DNA of 64,000 bases. Origin: Podocnemis expansa (Eukaryota > Chordata > Testudines > Podocnemididae). Each line of letters starts with the position of its first letter. Position 1 is the stretch's first letter. The notes beneath the pieces were generated by a model. That model was not told where the DNA came from, searched no databases, and worked only from the letters and a program-made list of their open reading frames with translations. Position numbers and translations under genes: made by a program. Below, piece after piece: positions 1-10,389 of this stretch. The stretch lies in contig ML681996.1 in assembly GCA_007922195.1 (NCBI GenBank), forward strand, positions 22,216,840 through 22,280,839. Reading direction: 5' to 3'.

Positions 1-758
1 GTCGTTCCATCATGCGCCCCCACTGGCAGCAGTTGTATTTGCAAATACCAGCGGAAGGACAGGTTGTGATGGAGGGTAGGGTCCTTTCAGCCCAATGGGA
101 GATGGATGATTATAGATATTGGCTTCCCCAGGGTGGGGAGGAAGGGTGGGATTGAGGTAAGGACCACTTGTACGCCCGGGTCCTCCAGGGGCTCCACAGG
201 GACGTAGACGCCCCCCACCGCCAGGCCCTTCACTGCCACCTCCTGCATGGCGGCCTCCGAGGACAGGAAGAATACAATCTTTCCATACATTTTGGAGGCT
301 GCCACAATAGCCAAGGGCCTCATCACCCTCGCCATTGCCCGCACGTAGGCCTCCATGTGTGGGGAGGCAGCCACCAGGGGGCAACAGACCCCGTGCCTGC
401 TGGTCAAGGTGAAGAAGGGGCCCAGGCTGCCAGAAGTGGAAGACAAGGAGGCGGCTCGGCCAGGTGGTGCAGTGGTGGGTGGAGGGATGGCAATCAGCTG
501 GGCATACACCCTGGGGGCAGGAACACCCCCAGAGCTGGTGGAAGGGACAACAGGGAACAAGGAAGCCTTGGCCAATGATGTGGCCATGGCAATGGCATGG
601 CCCTTGCCTGCCTTTTTCTGCCAGCTTTTGCGGCCAGCTGAGGTGGTCGTGGCAGCAGCAGGATTGGAGGCCCCTCCTGTGCCAGCTGCCATTGGCGTCT
701 CTTTGCAGCGGGCATCAATGATGGTAGGACAAGTGGTGGCAGTCAAAGGGGCAGCCAC
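1..758 (-). pseudogene. LINE ORF1-like protein fragment (ZCCHC3/Tx1-type)
   Basis: An open frame runs from a Met at 758 down to 87, where a single stop interrupts it. The same frame stays readable beyond the stop to the window edge. The first ~130 residues are Ala/Thr/Ser/Pro-rich and low complexity. The C-terminal part (MYGKIVFFL, then PVEPLEDPGVQVVL and IPPFLP, then after the stop KDPTLHHNLSFR) resembles the nucleic-acid-binding region of the ORF1-like proteins of Tx1/L1-type LINEs and their ZCCHC3-like relatives. The CCHC knuckles expected further on would lie outside the window. The in-frame stop and the lack of visible neighbours suggest a dead retrotransposon piece. A domesticated ZCCHC3-like gene is less likely. 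Family assignment is inference from motif spacing only. Confidence 0.45.
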
Positions 759-1710
759 AACGGAGGACGGGGGAGCAGGCTGAGGGAGAGGATGGAGGGG
801 GCTGGGGAAGTCTCCACTCCTCCTTAAGCGGAGAGTCAGGGAGGGAGACTGGTGGCAGGGGTGGGTAGGGCCTGGGCGGGTGGTTCAGGGCAAGGAGATG
901 GAAATGGAGGGTAGGGCTGGGGAGAACTGCTCCTTCCCACTAAACTGTGGGCAGGGGAGGAGGGTGTGGGCAGGGGTAGGGAAGAGGAGACAAGCGATGG
1001 GGAGGGCAGGGGACTGTGGCAAGGGGTGGGGTAGGGGGTTAGCAGACCACTCCTCTTTGCTAGGCTGCAGACTCAGGAGGGTGCCTGGGAGAAAGGAACA
1101 GGAGGCTTGTATGGGGCAAGAGGGGGGCCTGCTCCTCCGGCTGCAATTGGGGGATTAGGTTAATCAGGTATCAGGGGGTGCAGTGAACAGGGGGAAAACA
1201 AAACAATTGGATAGGGACGTGCTTAGCTATGGTCTCCTGGCTGGGGGTGGGGCCGCGGGAACCATGGGTGGGGTAGGGAGACAGTGAGGGCTGAAGGGCA
1301 GGGCCAGGGAAGGTGAGTAAAACAAACAGATTTTTGGGCTAGGGTGGGGCAGGGGAACTAAACAAACTGAGGGGCTGGGGGGTTCTAACCAGGGGGGGAG
1401 GGGTCTGTGAGGGGAGGGGGACACTGAACCAGCTGGAGGGCAAAGCAGAGTGTGGAAGGCCCTCCAGCCACTGGGGGATGATGAAACACGGGCTAGAGAA
1501 GGGGTGGGCAATGGGGAGGGGAAGCTGCTGCTGCTGCTGGAGGGTTTTCTCGTCCCTGCTGCTCAAAACAGTCCCAAAAAGTCTCCAAGGTTTTGAGAGC
1601 CTGCTGCCCTCCTGAAGGGAGGGGAGGCCAGAGAGGCAGCAGCTAGGGGTGGTGATGGTGGTCCTGTTAAGTTTCTCAGTTTTTGGTGGGCTCACCCCCA
1701 GCTGCAAGCA
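759..1710 (-). other. GC-rich, purine-skewed flank upstream of the ORF1-like frame
   Basis: On the plus strand this stretch is dominated by GGGG/AGGG/GGAGG runs, so on the minus strand it is a pyrimidine-rich leader lying directly 5' of the ORF1-like start. It includes a short CAG/CTG-type run at about 1527-1540. Composition changes abruptly to AT-rich around 1710. It could be the 5' UTR of the same retroelement. Open frames here show no recognisable product and look like composition artefacts. Confidence 0.4.
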
Positions 1711-2094
1711 GCAAACAAAATATGAGACATGTTAAAGGGTCAAAGTGGATCACATATATACAAATGATTTAGAGTCCATAGAAAGCAAATCCTTGAAGAT
1801 CCTGTAGTTTGCTGATTAGTCCCACTCGTCTTGCATACTCCCAGCAGCAGCTGGGTGGGTCTCAGTCTGGGCTTGCCTCAGCTCAAACAACTTGGAGCAT
1901 GCATAAAGAAAATAATGTGCCTAGATTCTAATACAAATCATATAATCACTCCTAGCAGATTACAACCTTTCTATTGATACCAAACAAGGCGTATCACATA
2001 TGGATTATTACAAACATGAACTATTAATATAAGAAATAATCATAAACAGTCCCCTAGACCCATACAGCATCATAATGGAGTTAGGCTATTCTCA
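1711..2094. other. AT-rich sequence, nothing recognised
   Basis: No coding potential or repeat family is recognisable between the GC-rich block and the CR1 tail. Confidence 0.6.
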
Positions 2095-2375
2095 GTGGCA
2101 ATGACAGAACTAGAAGCATTGGTCTAAAGATACACTGTGGGAGGTCTAGGTTGGATATTAGTTCCCCCCCACACACAGTATCAGAGTGCTGAAGCAATGA
2201 AACAGGCTACCCTAGAGAGGTGGTGGGATCTCCATCCTTAGCGATTTTTAAGGTGTGGCTTGACAAAGGCCTGACTGGGAAGATTTTTTGGGGGTTCCTC
2301 CTCCCAAAGTGAGTGGTGGGCTGGGCTTGATGACCTCCTAAGGTTCCTTCCAAATGTAATCTTCCATGATTCTAT
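2095..2375 (+). mobile_element. CR1 LINE, 5'-truncated 3' end
   Basis: The text from about 2130 (GGGAGGTCTAGGTTGGATAT) through GAGGTGGTGGGATCTCCATC to a terminal GATTCTATAA is the 3'-terminal portion of a CR1 LINE in sense orientation: the last ORF2 codons, then the 3' UTR. It ends with the family's ATTCTAT-type tail. It is older and more diverged than the copies near 15 and 48 kb. Confidence 0.85.
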
Positions 2376-2403
2376 AAAACTGGCAGAGCCTGCCACAGAA
2401 GTT

Positions 2404-2440
2404 TTTGTTGTTGTTGTTGTTGTTTTTGTTTTTTTTACTG
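2404..2440. repeat. (GTT)n microsatellite with T-run
   Basis: A run of GTT/TTG trinucleotides followed by a T-rich stretch begins about 30 bases after the CR1 tail. Confidence 0.9.
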
Positions 2441-2444
2441 CAGG

Positions 2445-3215
2445 GAGCTTTTCTGTTGGTGTAAAGGCAGTATAGCATGTGTACCTCTACCCAGATACCA
2501 CATAGGAGGCATGATGGAAGAAAGGGAACATGGCCAGGACTTAATCGCAGGTATGGAACATGAATTTGTGCCGTACAACATGTACAGCTTCTGTTCAGCT
2601 CAGGAAAACTGTATTTGGAAAGAGAGTTTTTAAATTTCTTATTTAAGAAGGCATGCATTCATCCTAAAATATGCCTTCAAAAATCTTCTGGCACAAACTG
2701 AGCTAGATTACACTCTAATTTATGTCAGGGTAAATCATATTTACACTGGTATGCTGGCACTTGAATCTGGTATAATATCTTAATTGAACTCTACTACCTG
2801 TCATATGGGTATTAAGATTTAACATAATGTAATATGTGAACTAAGATAATGAGAAGTATGAAAATATTGTGAAAACTCTGTCAGCCAGCCACAGTTAGTG
2901 TGTGCCAAGTTGTTCTCTTTTATAACCAAAACAAATAGTTAAACAAACTGTATGCATAGAGCAAAACACTCCAGCTTCAATTTTGATTTACATTAAGGCC
3001 ACTTTACATTTTTGTGGTGCTGTAAAGTAAGTGTAATTGAAGTTCATGCCTCCTTTTAAGTCCCCCTTTCTCTGCCAGAGTGCTGTAAATTGGCCTTAAA
3101 TTACTAAATGAGAATCAGGACCTAAGAATTGGATAAGTTATTGAGACCAAAATTAATAGACTGTTGAAATAATATTTATTTAATTTATACTACCGTTTAT
3201 AGGTGTTGCATTATA
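2445..3215. other. AT-rich sequence, nothing recognised
   Basis: No coding signal and no repeat family that I can name. Composition is typical of intergenic or intronic vertebrate DNA. Confidence 0.6.
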
Positions 3216-3536
3216 AAGTAAAACAAACAAGGAGTCCTGTGGCACTTAAAGACTAACAAATTCATTTATTGCATGAGCATTGGTGGAAGAAAATCCAACT
3301 TTGTCAGATGCTTTGAAGATGGGAGAATTTACAGATTGGGAGGAAAATAAATGCAGAGGAGTGTAAGTCATGGGATCAGGTCATACTGTAACAGCAAATC
3401 AAAGCAGTTGTTAAGATGCAAACACTGGGAAATAGCACATAGAGGAAGGTGAAGTCAAATCACCTGTTGTAAGGGGAAAACAAGCCATAGTCACAATTTA
3501 ATCCTGCTTTCACACAATTGAATCTGCATATCAGTT

Positions 3537-3992
3537 CTAATTCAGCTGTTTCTCTTTGAAGTCTTGCGGTCCATTGACTTGTTTGATCACAGCTGTTAAA
3601 AAATCATACCCAAAGTGAAAAGAAAGATGGAAGTGCTCAGCAACTGGTTTTTGAATATTGTGATTTCTGATGTCAGTTCTTTGCCCATTTATTCTTTTGC
3701 GCAGAGATTGTCCTGTTCGTCCAATGAATAAGGTATGGTGGCATTTCTGGCACATGATGGCATATATCATATTGGAGGATGAGCAGGTAAATGAGCTTTT
3801 GATGGAGTAGTTGTCTTGATAAGGTCCTATGATGGTGTCTTTTGTGCAGATATGTGGGCAAAGTTGGCAACATGGTTTGTTGAAGGGGGATGTGCCTGCT
3901 TTAATGTTTCTGCTGTTTGGTCTGTAGATGCTGGTGAGTATCTGTTTAAGATTAGGGGGTTGTCTGTAGGCAAGAAGAGGCCTGTCACCCAA
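3537..3992 (-). pseudogene. PLE GIY-YIG endonuclease domain
   Basis: A 151-codon frame contains CQLCPHI, a cysteine-containing linker; FTCSSSNMIYAIMC, the GIY strand with the consensus altered; and LFIGRTGQSLRKRINGQR, the YIG strand plus the catalytic Arg helix. This is the layout of the C-terminal GIY-YIG nuclease of Neptune-type PLEs, which nicks the target DNA for priming. The first GIY motif is degenerate. The frame is joined upstream to RT remnants through stops, and downstream (lower coordinates) to the 3' UTR. Confidence 0.85.
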
Positions 3993-4171
3993 GGCTTGAA
4001 AGTGTGAGGGATCATCTTTTAGAATAGGCCGTACGTCCTTAACATTCTGTTAGACAGGTCTGACTTCAGGGTTGTGTGTGATGACCAATGGTGTTCTGTT
4101 GTTTTCTTTCTTGGGCCTCTCCTGTAGTAGTTGACTTCAGGGTACCCGTCCAGCTCTGTCAATCTGTTTTC

Positions 4172-4990
4172 TTACTGCCAGAGTCGGTACTGTAGTTTTA
4201 AGGATACCTGAAAGAGATCCTGAAGATGTCTGCCTCTGTCTGAAGGATCAGAGCAAATGTGGTTATATCTTAGGGTGTAGCAGCAGACAGTAGATTGTGC
4301 AATGTGTTTTGGATGAAGGTCTGAGGGATGTAGGATCAGTAGGTTTTTGGGATGGGGTGGTGTTGATGTGTCCACCCCTAATTTGTACTGTAACTTCTGG
4401 AAGGTGGAGTGTTCCAGGCTAAGTTTGATTGTGGAGTGGAAATCTTCAAGACCATCCCTGCCATGGATCCAGGTGATGAAGATGTCATCAGTGCAGCATA
4501 AGTAGATGAGAGGACCTTTGGGATGAGACTTGAGGAATCATTGTTCTAAGTCGGTTATAAAAATGTTGGCATATTGTGAGGCCATGCAGGTACCCATAGC
4601 AGTGCTGCTGACTTGGAGGTACAAGTTATCCTCAAATCCGAAATGGCTGTGGGAGAGTACAAAGTCACAAAGTTCAGCCAAAAGATGTGCTGCTGCATCA
4701 TCTGGGATGGTTCTTCTAATAGCTTGTAATCCATTTTTGTGTGGGATGTTGGTGTAAAGTGCATCCATAGTGGCTAAGATGGTGGTTTTTGGAAGCTCAG
4801 CAGTGGATTGGATTTTCCTCAGTATGTCCATGGTGTTTCAAAGATAGGTAGGATTGTTGATAGCATAGGGTCTGAGGAGGCAGTCCACATAGCTAGATAA
4901 GCCTACTGTAAGCGTGCCAATACCTGCGATCATGGGGCATTTGGGATTTCCTTTTGTTATGGATTTTTAGTAGTAGATAGAATATCACTG
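4172..4990 (-). pseudogene. PLE reverse transcriptase core (broken)
   Basis: In minus-strand frames, IAGIGTLTVG lies at about 4935-4905. It is followed by a YTNIPHKNGLQAIRR block (frame 4831-4538) with the catalytic-motif A aspartate upstream (LATMDALYTN). Next comes YLQVSSTAMGT...ANIF, the characteristic PLE RT motif B. At about 4500-4470 the motif C region reads CTDDIFITW, keeping the two catalytic aspartates but with CT in place of the usual YA. The next block (TLRYNHICSDPSDRGRHL, about 4280) is the conserved post-RT region. Stops separate several of these pieces, so no functional product is expected. Assignment to the PLE rather than the LINE RT class rests on the motif B wording and the linked GIY-YIG domain. 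Confidence 0.85.
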
Positions 4991-5139
4991 GTTGGGGTTC
5001 TGCTGCTGTGTCTGTCTTTATTATTTTCTGTGTTGCCTTGGGGAGTTTCTTGTGTAGGTGGTGTAGTTCCTTTTGTTATTGTTCAGTAGAGTCAGAGAAA
5101 AGCTGTTTGTACAACTTTGTGTTGGAGATTTGTTTATAA

Positions 5140-5465
5140 GTCTTTTGAAGAATACATCCAGAATACCAATGATCAACACAGTGACCCACAGATACCTTTC
5201 TCCCAACACTGCAAGAAGAAATATTCTTCATGGACTCCTCTTGAGGGTCGGAACAACAGACTGGACTTCTATATTGATTGTTTCCACCTCTGTGCAAAGG
5301 CTGAAATTGTGGACAAACAACATCCCTTATATCATAACCTCAGCCATGCAGAATGAAATGCCGTCCACAGCCTCAGAAGCTACTCTGACATTATTATGAA
5401 GGCTGACAAAGGAGGTGCTGTTGTCATCATGAATAAAATGGATTATGATTAGAAGGCTCTCTATA
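5140..5465 (+). mobile_element. PLE 5' coding part, inverted relative to 3' part
   Basis: On the plus strand, peptide pieces such as WTPLEGRNNRLDFYIDCF (about 5230-5285), AEIVDKQH, NLSHAE and KADKGGAVVIMNK (about 5400-5445) form the N-terminal region of a PLE RT. The KADKGGAVV motif should immediately precede the piece that sits in the minus strand at 5140-5000 (ISNTKLYKQL). The two halves are therefore head-to-head about a breakpoint near 5140. Stops and frameshifts are present. Confidence 0.75.
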
Positions 5466-8400
5466 TCATATGCCAAAGTGTTTGCAAGTGATAAGAAAGA
5501 GCTGGGAAAGTATGATATAGTGAAACATCAGACTACCCTTAAAACAGGAAAATCCTAATAAGGCTGACAACTGCACCAGATTTTCTTGGCATGCAAGAAA
5601 CAACAGGAAGATTAGGGCTTTGTGACATCCTGTGAATTCTTTCAGCATTGGATGATGCCAGACTGATGAATGGTGGTGAAATATTCTATTGCACACCTAT
5701 AGATCTAACCAAATCCTGGAAAACTGTAAACTTCCTTATATACCTGGTGATATCATTTTTCCAAAACTCAGTTGTACTGGAATGAAGGATTGTAAAGCTC
5801 TTTAAGGGATGAGAGTTTGGATTTGCAAGGAATCACACAACTTTCCTTATACAATTAGTGAATGACTAGAATGAGGTCTCGGTTGAAAAGGTCCTAAAGG
5901 TCCTTTGCAAGGGGAGGAGTCACAATGAGTTTTAGATCTCTTCAGGTTCTACCAAAGATTGGTACAAAAGATTGGAGAAACAGGTTACCAGATCGAAGAT
6001 AGTAAAATCGTAGTTAGGTCATCACCTCCTCCACCCTGTTATTTCACTGACCTCTCAGGTTGCTATAGTGCATTCTCTTTCATTAGTCCACACATGGAGA
6101 AAGCACTATTTGATAGTTACATGAGGGATAATATTGCTCAGCCACTGGTCTCTTCTGTTGATAAACTGTAAGGCTTTTCTTGATCAACATTGTTACCTTA
6201 CCTCAAATTAAGTGCATTTTCGTGAAAATGGTTAGGTAAAAAGAGACACAGAAAGCTGTAGTCACAATCCCTGACCCAGCAGGAAATAAAAAATGTAAAT
6301 TATTTGATTCAAAACACTATAGTCACTACTTACCCTGAAAATCTTTGGTCAAGGATCAAGATTCATCTGTCATGTTGGCTTTACACCACTGAATCCCATT
6401 CTGGACCTCACCATTCCCCATCTCTGTAACCTACCTATTTTATATAAGAGAGACAGGGAAGACAATTTTTGAAGTGGGGGGGCAGTATCAATGGTCTCAC
6501 AAAGAGCAGAATTTTCCCATTACACTTGCTGGTAGTGTCCTTATGTTTTATTTTCATAAAGATATACATACTGAAATGGGATAAGGAAAAAATAGTTGAG
6601 AAAACAGTCATTAGAAGAACTGAGTCACTAATAAAAGAAAACTTCCAAAAGTCAATTGTAATTTAAACACCCATTCATGATTGTTTTCTATTACTATTCA
6701 AATGCTCAACTCTTATTAGAACAAATATTTGCAGAAAAACAGTTATGCCCTTAATGCTTGAATGTTCATCAAAAGCAAATTCCAAAATCTACACTTTGTA
6801 AATTAACAATTCATATTGTATTGATTTAGTTAGGTCATCCAGTCAGGGAACAGAAATGATACCATAAGATTTATGTAGCTATTGAACATAATGCAAATTT
6901 TGAGCTGTATTTTCAAATATTCAAGCTTGCTTTATTTTCATTTCTGTTGCTTTATTTACTCTTCATTCTGCCAAAAGTCTGACTTCTGAGAATATAATCA
7001 TGACATTTGGAAGTGAGTCCCCAAATTTCATCTTCAAAATATGTGAACAACAATTCAATTTCACATTCACTTGCACAAAGTAGTATGCTGCAAGAGCGTA
7101 CTTATCAGGAAAGAAAAAAAATCTAGGCACCTGTACTTGATATGTAGCTTGAGGAACCTAAGGACTGAACTCTTCAGACACCTGACTAACTTCCATTTTT
7201 TTTTTTTTGGCCAAGAGAGTCCAGTACCTGAAAGTGGAAGGGGATCAGGTATCTGCTTTGACTCACCTGTGTCCATCCTGACATTCAGATCAGGCATCCT
7301 TTCCTGGATTTTCATATCCCGAGAAATAGTTGATTCAGGATTGCAAAAAGAGGTTGTTGTTGATAATACTTTAGAAAAACCACTGCATTTTTTTCATCAC
7401 TAAGAAGCATGATTTTTCCTATTGGGTGATAATATCTTATGTATCTTGCATGTAATCTTGTTACTATACTGATAATCCATATCTGCTGAGTGATTGCTAC
7501 AGCAAGTTAACAGTGTGAGGCTGTATATTCATGCACCAGTAATGAGATTTTGCTGCTTATATTGAATGACATACATAAGACTCAGAATGGAAAATAATTC
7601 CTAGGGCAACATGAAAAAACTCTATTTTCTCTGATTTTGCAATTCGTGCTAATTTAGGATACAGTCTTTCACATAAAACTCTCATGAAAGTCCTGTCAGA
7701 ACAATTCTTTCCTCCATTTCTGCCAGAGTCAACCAGCTCAGCACACAAATCACAATAACTAGGTAGAACCTGATTCAGATCTTACTTATATATAAGGCCC
7801 TCTGTATGTCTAACTAGGAAAATCTGTGTAATTCAAACATATACCAAAAAGCTTCTGACTACACTTACTTGCTTTGTAAAGTCTATGTCTTGCAAGTGCA
7901 AATTAGTGTTTCCTTCTTACTGCCTAATAAAATTCATTCATAGTTAATGATACTAGAAACAACAATCAGTTTATAGCTTCTAATTTTAAACTAACATATG
8001 GCAAATCATGAACGATTCAATCCTTGGCATGTGTATATCAATAAAATTAAACCAAGCAATATAATATAAATATGGAAAAGTTTTCCCAAGTGAGCAAGCA
8101 TGATTTACGCAAATTAGTCTAATAAATTTTTATATAAATGTGTATTATTTATTCAAACCAACATATTTTTCAAACCAAGGAATAATATGTACATTTTGGA
8201 ATTAACTGACAATAAATATAATTGAAATGAAAAATTGTGTCTCACAAGCAAGCCAATATGAGTTATTGATACCAACATACGCAATTCTTATTAGTATGAT
8301 TTATTGTCAGTCCAAATGCTAGAGGCACAAACCAATATATAGCAACAGTAAACTTGTCCTCTCATAAAATTCATTTTCTTATGGACACCAGTCCATTACA

Positions 8401-10022
8401 AACAAATAGATTTAGGGACAAAAAGCAATATGCTTTTAACAAAAAGCAGTCAACAATAAAGGCCAAACTCTATAAAGATATTTACATGTTGAACTGTTAA
8501 ACACCTTATATATAGCTACTGATTTTAACAGGGCTCATTTTAATTTTATCATACTTTATAATAAATAAAATGTGTGTAATCCTGGCTCCATGAAGGGCAA
8601 TGGAAAAATCCTGTTGACTTAAGTGGGAACAGTGTTTCACCTGCTATATCTATTATTTTTCCTTTCATGTTCATAATCATAATTGTAAGCTGACATGTGT
8701 TGACAGAAAATAGACTTTTTTTAGAAAATATATTGTTCTTGAAGCCTTAATTTAATTATGATAAGTGAAGTAATAAACGGAGTTCAACAATAAACAGAAT
8801 CTGACATTCTGACATTTGTGCTGAGTTAATACAATTTAAAGAAATAATTTGTTGTTTTCATACGCTGAAGGCCCATTTCTCTCACACTATATTCACTATA
8901 TTTGTATTTGTTGAAAGTTGGCAGATGAGAAGTAATAGTGCCTTTCAAAATGCAAAATTAATGTGTATTGCTTCACGATGTTTCAATTCTTCCCGTGACC
9001 ACGCCTGCAAACATTTTCATTGCGACATTGTGACAGCTCTTATTGGTGTTAAATGTAACGAAAAAATGTTTTCCCCCAAAAAGATGATCAAGCGATTTGA
9101 TACAAATGCTTTCAGTCTTCCTACTCCACACCATTCTATCAATTATATGTCCTTTGCTATTAATTATTATTAGTTAACTGCACAGTATCATAGAAAAGAT
9201 AAATAGAAGAGAAAACTGAAATATTAAGAGTCAAACTCAAAGCATCTAGTTTGAGCAGTGGGACTAGAAGGAATATGTCTTTCTGTGCACTGAAGAATAT
9301 CTAATTTCAGAAATCCATGTTGTTTATGCAGTTGAAAAGCGGGCAATAATGACACATGATGAAGCTCTGGGAGAGGCAGATATGGGTTCCAAACTCCCAC
9401 TCCCCTTTTGAAAACTGGATTTTTAAGGGCCTGCCTCCTTGTACTGTCTTTTTTTCTTATTTTCCCAGCTTTTCCCTAATTTCTTGGCCAATCACCCAAT
9501 CTGGAGTCCTCCTGTGAGCTGTATCAATTTCTCACCATAGAACCAATGGAGTCGCAATTGGAGTGTTGACAGTGGTTTGTGAGTTCAGTGTCCATATCAG
9601 TTATGATGATTCCTTAGAGCAGCTCAAGATTCCATTGTTGAATGGAAAATGCATGCAGATTGCTATTTCAACTCTAATGTTTTGGGTGGTGGTAGATTTA
9701 ATATCTAGCTTCCCCATGTCTATGTCATGTTTGATCATTACCTCTTTCACTTTATGGTAAACTTGTCCTTTTTGCCAAGGCAATCGGAGTTGTTTTTATG
9801 TTTCCCCCTTCAGAAACTTACAAAACCATAGTGTTTTCAGAAAATTCTGAGGAAGTTACTCTAACAGACCATTCTGTCAATTATTTCTTGTAATCAATAC
9901 TATTTTGTTTTCCTTAACCATTGATAAAGTGGTTTCTGAAACACCCTCTTTGCTGGCTTTGACATTTCAAGCTGTGTTGTATTCTGAATGAGCTGATACA
10001 TCCAAAATGGAGAAAGTATGAC
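5466..10022. other. AT-rich sequence, no gene or clear repeat
   Basis: About 4.5 kb with no recognisable coding region. Open frames here are short, AT-driven and lack family motifs. A poly-T run sits at about 7195-7208. I found no exon-like reading frame flanked by credible splice sites that I could name. Confidence 0.6.
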
Positions 10023-10025
10023 AAT

Positions 10026-10385
10026 GGGTGTGTTCACACAGCAGTCTTATTATGAAACAACAGAGGTTGTTTTGAAATAAGAAAGGCCACCTTCACACAA
10101 CACACCGTTGTTTCGAAACAACTTAAACCCCATCTGGGGACGAAACAACGTTGTTTCAAAACAATTGTTTTGAAACAATGCCATCAGAATATGTTGTTTT
10201 GAAACAACGGTGACTCGTTTCAAAATAACTGTTGTCTAAACATGCTATTTCACTTTGAGCTTTTTTCCTTAATTTGAATTAAACTGTTAATTCGAATTAA
10301 CTTATTTTGAAATAAGGCATTATTTCAATACAACTTGTATCGAAACAACTTGTATCAAAATAACCCCCTGTGTGTGAACATAGCC
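10026..10385. mobile_element. MITE family B (TTTCGAAA-rich), 360 bp, AAT target duplication
   Basis: Terminal inverted repeats read GGGTGTGTTCACAC at the left and GTGTGTGAACATAGCC at the right. They are flanked by AAT on both sides (10023-10025 and 10386-10388), a 3 bp duplication like those of PIF/Harbinger elements. The interior is packed with variants of the palindrome GTTGTTTCGAAACAAC (perfect at 10107-10122) and, near the right end, AATTCGAATT. There is no coding capacity, so it is a non-autonomous DNA transposon. Homologous copies are at 24481-25182 and 51358. Confidence 0.8.
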
Positions 10386-10389
10386 AATG

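Larger units (their letters stand above)
3220..5140 (-). mobile_element. Penelope-like element (PLE), 3' portion
   Basis: Read on the minus strand this is, in order: the tail of the RT fingers region (about 5130-5000), RT core, C-terminal region, GIY-YIG endonuclease (ending about 3540), 3' UTR, and the 3' terminus at about 3220. The terminus is the sequence GTTAGTCTTTAAGTGCCAC then AGGACTCCTTGTTTG. PLEs are retroelements that encode an RT related to telomerase and often a GIY-YIG nuclease. Multiple frameshifts and stops show the copy is dead. The matching 5' coding part lies next to it in opposite orientation (5140-5465). Because the 3' tail is physically joined to this coding region, it identifies the origin of the short tail-like repeats elsewhere in the window. 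Confidence 0.85.

Noticed and set aside
87..783. Overlapping plus-strand frames (168-578, 355-783)
   Set aside because: They are shadows of the minus-strand ORF1-like frame and the purine-rich composition.
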